DNA of 64,000 nt from Candidatus Bipolaricaulota bacterium (GTDB lineage: Bacteria > Bipolaricaulota > Bipolaricaulia > RBG-16-55-9 > DRXL01), in NCBI GenBank assembly GCA_025060395.1, contig JANXCC010000003.1, positions 62,001 to 126,000 on the forward strand. The letters run 5' to 3'. A model generated the notes under the pieces. It was not told the origin of the DNA and searched no databases. It worked only from the letters and a program-made list of their open reading frames with translations. The translations under genes were made by a program, and so were the position numbers. Positions 59,729 through 64,000 of this stretch are shown here, piece after piece (the first letter of the stretch is position 1; each line of letters begins with the position of its first letter).

Positions 59729-59757
59729 ATTGTAGGAGATGGGCATCGAAGAGTCAA
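59729..59757 (-). promoter_or_regulatory. Candidate promoter TTGACT-17-TACAAT, GTG start 6 nt downstream
   Basis: Direct reading on minus strand. Confidence 0.6.
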
Positions 59758-59772
59758 CAGAGAGAGAGGGAA

Positions 59773-59951
59773 GGAAGGGCCTGGCTTCTGGCGCCGCTGG
59801 CGGATGGTGGGGAAAAATCCTCTCTGTGGGGAGGAGGTCAGGCAGCCCCCAGAGAGGCAAAACCCTGCCATCCGGAGGGGAAAGCGCTCCAGGCCTTCCC
59901 CTTCTGCGCAAGGAGCCAAGCCCCATGCGTGAAGAGAGTGGGCCAGCTTGG
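59773..59951. ncRNA. Candidate structured RNA: long three-helix hairpin plus a flanking hairpin; strand unresolved (minus favoured)
   Basis: P1 59773-59784/59889-59899, P2 59801-59807/59868-59874, P3 59819-59831/59846-59857; flanking hairpin 59916-59925/59939-59951; minus-strand TATAAT at 59968-59963. Confidence 0.4.
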
Positions 59952-60025
59952 GTACACAGTCGATTATACGACCTTGCTCGTGCCAATCACATGGAACTTT
60001 GGTGAAAATTTGGTGACCAGCGAGA

Positions 60026-60054
60026 TTGACGATCTCAAACCCAGGTGCTAGACT
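60026..60054 (+). promoter_or_regulatory. Candidate promoter TTGACG-17-TAGACT, 9 nt before ATG 60064
   Basis: Direct reading. Confidence 0.55.
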
Positions 60055-60063
60055 GAAAGCGTC

Positions 60064-61626
60064 ATGATTCGCCTGGGCTTGCGATATAAATTCGTCTTCA
60101 CACTGTTGGGATTCACGCTCTTGGTCGCAGTGCCTTTAGGGATCTTGGCGATTACACGCTTCTCGGATCTAGTGGAGAGCCAGGTGCGCGTGCGCTGGGA
60201 GACCATCGCTAAATTCTGGACTCAAGAGGTGTCGATTCAACAAGTGGATCCCAATGCTTGCCAACGAGCTGTGGAGAACTTCCGTCATCAGGGGCTTATC
60301 TATTTCAAAGTAGTTATCCAGGGAGAAGAGATCTGCGGCAGCCATCTCGCACCTCTTGGTCCCCAAGCCCTCGAGATCCTTGGGACTCCCTTGCGAGACC
60401 GCGAGGTTCCCTCAAAGCCCGCTACCTTCGTCAAGAAGATCAATCCGTTTCGCGATACCGCCTTCCTGGCTATGACGTACGTGTGGCCGGTCATGAAGGT
60501 CCATTACAAGATTGAGTTCTATGAAGACGAGACGGGACAACTGCAGCGGCGGGAGATCCGCCAGGAGACGCCCACCTTTTCGGCTTTACAGCTTGGTATC
60601 GATCTATCGGCTGCGCAGAGCCTTGTCCGTCGTGAGGCTACACTTATCACCCTAGTTGTAGGCGGCTATGTGTTGATCGCGCTCTTCATCGCAATCGCTT
60701 TCTATAAAATGATCTTAGGGCCGGCGGAGACACTGGCTCATGCGCTACAGCGCTTCAGGCGCGATCCTTCGGCACGCGTCCACATCGCCACCGGCGATGA
60801 GCTCGAAATGCTTGCCCACGAGTTCAACACCATGGCCGATACCATCGAGGAACGGAATCGCCGGCTTGAACAGATCAACACCGAGTTGATCAAGGCGAAT
60901 CGGGCCAAGTCGGATTTCTTAGCCATGATGAGCCATGAGCTCAAGACCCCACTCCACGCGATTCGCGGCTATTCGCAGCTCCTGCTTGAAGGGGTAGACG
61001 GCCCGCTCACCGCAGCGCAGCGCGAGGACATCGAGAACATCTTGAAGTCGGGAGACCATCTGCTAGAGCTTATCGATAATATCCTGAGATTTTCCAAGCT
61101 CGAGGCAAGCGAAGACCGGCCATACTTTGAAGCTGTAGAGGCGTCAGCTCTCGGAGAAGAAGCAATCAAAGCGGTGAGCGCCCTGGCGCGGAGTAAAGGG
61201 CTTGAGCTCAGTTATCACGTGGAGCCTTGCACGCTCATCGCCGATGGGACGAAGATCAAGCAAGCGCTCATTAATTTACTGAGTAATGCCATCAAATATA
61301 CACCTGCAGGTCGCATAGAACTCTCCGGTGCGGCTCGCGAGAACGAATATATCTTCGCCGTGTCAGACACGGGAATCGGCATCCCAGAACATGAACGCAC
61401 TCGGATCTTTGAACCGTTCACGCAGCTAGACAGCTCGAACACGCGGGAGTTTCAAGGGGTGGGCTTAGGACTTGCTATTGTGAAGAAGTATGTCGAAATG
61501 CACGGCGGGCGTGTGCTCGTAGAGAGCGAGGTTGGTCGTGGTAGCACTTTTTCCATCGTGCTGCCGCTGGAACCGCCTCCCCCAATAGCAGTCCAGGGTG
61601 CTAGCGCAAACCTAAGCACTCAGTGA
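60064..61626 (+). CDS. Sensor histidine kinase (TM, HAMP, HisKA, HATPase_c)
   Basis: FLAMMSHELKTPLHAIRGYSQLLLEG, LINLLSNAIKYTP, DTGIGIPEHERTRIFEPF. Confidence 0.93.
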   Translation: MIRLGLRYKFVFTLLGFTLLVAVPLGILAITRFSDLVESQVRVRWETIAKFWTQEVSIQQVDPNACQRAVENFRHQGLIYFKVVIQGEEICGSHLAPLGPQALEILGTPLRDREVPSKPATFVKKINPFRDTAFLAMTYVWPVMKVHYKIEFYEDETGQLQRREIRQETPTFSALQLGIDLSAAQSLVRREATLITLVVGGYVLIALFIAIAFYKMILGPAETLAHALQRFRRDPSARVHIATGDELEMLAHEFNTMADTIEERNRRLEQINTELIKANRAKSDFLAMMSHELKTPLHAIRGYSQLLLEGVDGPLTAAQREDIENILKSGDHLLELIDNILRFSKLEASEDRPYFEAVEASALGEEAIKAVSALARSKGLELSYHVEPCTLIADGTKIKQALINLLSNAIKYTPAGRIELSGAARENEYIFAVSDTGIGIPEHERTRIFEPFTQLDSSNTREFQGVGLGLAIVKKYVEMHGGRVLVESEVGRGSTFSIVLPLEPPPPIAVQGASANLSTQ

Positions 61627-61636
61627 GGAGGTACTC

Positions 61637-62305
61637 ATGCGCATTCTCATCGCAGAGGACGATGCGACATCCTTGCACTTGCTGCGCAAGTTTTTGGAAT
61701 CCAAAGGACATTTTGTCATCGCCGCCCTCAACGGACAGGAGGCCTTGGAGAAGTTCTCCAAGGAGAAGCCTGATCTGCTTCTGCTCGATGTGATGATGCC
61801 CAAGCTCGACGGTTGGACTGTGCTCCAGAAGCTCCGCGAGAGCGGCGTCAAAACCCCTGTGATCATGGTGACGGCTAAAGACTCGACAGACGATAAAGTG
61901 CGCGGATTTTCCACGGGGGCAGACGACTACATTACAAAGCCGTTCGATCTGCGCGAGGTCGAGGCGCGCATCGAAGCGGTGATGCGCCGGGTCAGCCAGT
62001 CCCCATACATTCAGGTTGGGGTACTGCAGATCGACGACGAGCGCAAGGAGGTCCGACTCCGAGATAAGCTTATCGAGCTTTCGCCCAAAGAGTATGAGTT
62101 GTTAAAGCTCTTGGCGTCCAAGCCGGGCAAGGTCTTCTCCCATCGCGAGATCATCGACGCTATTTGGCAGGATAACCCTTATGCGTCTTCGGAGGACGTC
62201 AAAAAATATATCTATCTTTTGCGCAACAAACTTGAAGAAGACGTAGAAAACCCAAAGATCATCCTCACAGTGCGTGGGTTCGGATATAAATTAGGGACGA
62301 TCTAG
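61637..62305 (+). CDS. OmpR/PhoB-family response regulator
   Basis: ILIAEDDATSLHLLRKFLE, LLLLDVMMPKLDGW, ELSPKEYELLKLLASKPGKVFSHREI. Confidence 0.93.
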   Translation: MRILIAEDDATSLHLLRKFLESKGHFVIAALNGQEALEKFSKEKPDLLLLDVMMPKLDGWTVLQKLRESGVKTPVIMVTAKDSTDDKVRGFSTGADDYITKPFDLREVEARIEAVMRRVSQSPYIQVGVLQIDDERKEVRLRDKLIELSPKEYELLKLLASKPGKVFSHREIIDAIWQDNPYASSEDVKKYIYLLRNKLEEDVENPKIILTVRGFGYKLGTI

Positions 62306-62810
62306 CCATGTCGGAGGTTCCGGATCACATCCATTTGTTTTGTATACTTGCAATAATTGTACTCATCTATCGCCTTAAGCGGATTTCGGCCAATACCCTG
62401 TTCCCCACCGAGATTCTGAACTTGCCCCTTTACAATCTTCATAAAATGGCAGTATCCGTCAGCATTACTGCCCTTTCGCCTCAACGCAGGGCCATAGGCT
62501 TTGGCTATAGCCCGGTCCCAAAGAGGGAAGAAACATTGTCTGAAAGTCATGAGGGTCGAATACCGTTGGCTGATAAGCTGCTCTATCTCAGCGAAGTGTT
62601 GGCTGTCAAATCCTCTATACCGATAAAACATCTTGTTCCAAGTTTGGAGGAGTACAGCTAATGCCTCCCCAACGCTCAATGATGTTTTTTCTCTAGTGCG
62701 AGCGTTACCAGCTCCATGGCAGCACGATAGAACAGATTACGTGGCTCGTGAGTTTCAAAAATCTGTCGTGCTTCTTCAAGTTCATGGATGCTCGGTGCTT
62801 GAGCGATCAT
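62302..62810 (-). pseudogene. Uncharacterized protein split by a 1-nt shift at an A6 run
   Basis: MIAQAPSIHELEEARQIFETHEPRNLFYRAAMELVTLALEKKHH* continues in the adjacent frame as TSLSVGEALAVLLQTWNKMFYRYRGFDSQHF...; run at 62685-62690. Confidence 0.6.
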
Positions 62811-62836
62811 ATGCTCTATCTCTAGACAGCATAATT

Positions 62837-64000
62837 TTAGCTACTAGAAGCTAATCCTTGGGCCTCGCGCACCATCGAGCGCAGAAACTTCAGCCCTGTA
62901 TTCCAGAAGCTCGGGTCGCTCGTGTCAATTCCTAAGGGGGCTAAGAGCTTCTGCGGGCTGTCGGAGCCACCGGCTGAGAGCAGGTCTAAATACTTGGGGA
63001 CAAACGCTTCCCCCTCACGCAGATATTGCTGATAGAGCGCAAAGACCAAGAGCTCCCCAAACGCATACGCATAGCAGTAAAACGGCACGTGAATGAAGTG
63101 CGAGATATAAAGCCACCACCAACGATAATCGTCAGTGAGCTTGACAGAGTCACCAAACATCTGCTGATTTGTTGTCCACCAGAGCTCACCGATGCGCTCT
63201 GGGGTCAGCTCCCCTTGAGTGCGCCGCGCTTCGTGCAATCTCTGCTCAAAGCGCGTCAGCACAATCTGTCTAAAAATCGTCGCAAACGAGTCCTCGATCT
63301 TGCTGCATAGCAGTGCGAGCTTCACCCTAGGATCTTGAATCTCCTCAAGGAGCTTACGGAACGTTAGGAGCTCGCCAAAGGTGCTGGCCATCTCAGCCAT
63401 AGTCAACGGTGTATCGGCCTGAAGATGCCCGACCCGACGAGAGAGGTACTGATGCACCCCATGCCCAAGCTCATGCGCCAGCGTCATGACATCGCGCAGT
63501 TTATCTGTGTAGTTCATTAAAATATACGGATGGACGCTGGGCACAGTGCTTGCGGAGAACGCTCCACCGGCTTTGCCAAAGCGCACCTCCGCGTCGATCC
63601 AGTTTTTATCGAAAAACTCTTGGACGATCTGAGCGACCGTGGGCGAGAAAGCACGATAGGCTTCTAGCACGATCCGACGACCACTAGCCCAGTCACATTG
63701 CGGAAGCTCCCCATAGATTGGAGCATAGCGATCATAATCATAGAGCGTGCGCACCCCCAGCAAGCGTTTCTTCAGATGATAGTACTCTTGAACGATATCA
63801 TATGAGTTCTCGCACGCGGTCATGAGGGCGTCGACGGTAGACGGCTCGACCTCATTGGACAAATGTCGCGAAGACATCGGGGTGAGGAACTTTCTCAGCT
63901 CATCAGTGATCTTGTGGTCGAGCACAAGGGTATTGAAGATATATGTGAGCACGCGAGCATGGCTCCGCAGCACCCGGGTGATAGCTTGAGCGACGTTCTT
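62837..64000 (-). CDS. pepF: M3-family oligoendopeptidase F (5' end outside window)
   Basis: LAHELGHGVHQYLS (HEXXH), DKNWIDAEVRFGKAGGAFS; frame open to base 64000. Confidence 0.9.
   Translation of the reverse strand, partial: KNVAQAITRVLRSHARVLTYIFNTLVLDHKITDELRKFLTPMSSRHLSNEVEPSTVDALMTACENSYDIVQEYYHLKKRLLGVRTLYDYDRYAPIYGELPQCDWASGRRIVLEAYRAFSPTVAQIVQEFFDKNWIDAEVRFGKAGGAFSASTVPSVHPYILMNYTDKLRDVMTLAHELGHGVHQYLSRRVGHLQADTPLTMAEMASTFGELLTFRKLLEEIQDPRVKLALLCSKIEDSFATIFRQIVLTRFEQRLHEARRTQGELTPERIGELWWTTNQQMFGDSVKLTDDYRWWWLYISHFIHVPFYCYAYAFGELLVFALYQQYLREGEAFVPKYLDLLSAGGSDSPQKLLAPLGIDTSDPSFWNTGLKFLRSMVREAQGLASSS

Noticed and set aside
59832-59850. SRP RNA (GGUCAGG...CAGCC resemblance in the hairpin loop)
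   Set aside because: The invariant CCGGAAGG tetraloop region is missing, so it is not a canonical SRP RNA.
59723-59986. N-terminal 88 codons of ORF 58748..59986
   Set aside because: They run through a TTGACT-17-TACAAT promoter and the structured noncoding element; a signal peptide begins at GTG 59722.
62308-62661. Plus-strand ORF of 117 aa
   Set aside because: The opposite strand carries the more protein-like frames (continuing across a single indel), so this is likely a shadow ORF.
62685-62690. Programmed -1 frameshift at AAAAAA
   Set aside because: Zero-frame phasing is GAG AAA AAA C, which does not fit X XXY YYZ (first slip would pair GAA); six A is also short for transcriptional slippage. 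Decay or sequencing error is simpler.

Overview
The window is a dense, mostly housekeeping stretch of a diderm bacterial chromosome. A Bipolaricaulota/Acetothermia-like origin is only a guess from gene content. I saw no rRNA, tRNA, CRISPR array or intact transposon. Main contents: a BamA-Skp-FabZ block with FtcD and MurD; a YjbQ protein and an EF-G-2-like factor; an LptF/G permease fused in frame to an LptD barrel; PhoH and a PgpH-like HD phosphodiesterase; LigA; an ECF sigma/anti-sigma locus with a giant subtilase; Lnt, CcdA, Lgt, LptB, LptC, PyrG; MobA, MutS, IspD, PIN-TRAM, PrmC, FtsE-like/FtsX; a LolD/MacB-type export operon; two two-component systems; a PRTase-DprA-nuclease cassette; a HAD-ECH fusion; a NitT/TauT-like ABC transporter; NAD kinase; and an edge-truncated PepF. 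Most unusual observations: (1) the LptF/G-LptD fusion, with an internal signal-peptide-like segment at the junction; (2) an ABC ATPase with a TM2-like membrane insertion of about 130 aa between the Q-loop and the LSGGE signature; (3) a coupled PRTase/DprA/DUF559-like nuclease cassette beside a frameshifted VapC relic; (4) an ECF sigma / anti-sigma (CBM48-like) / secreted protease operon; (5) a long-hairpin noncoding element at about 59773-59951; (6) recurrent leaderless-looking promoters, including divergent promoters sharing one -35 heptamer; (7) a FtsE-like protein lacking both the ABC signature and the H-loop His, and a LolD-like gene with an in-frame stop. All family assignments come from reading motifs by eye; no searches were run.
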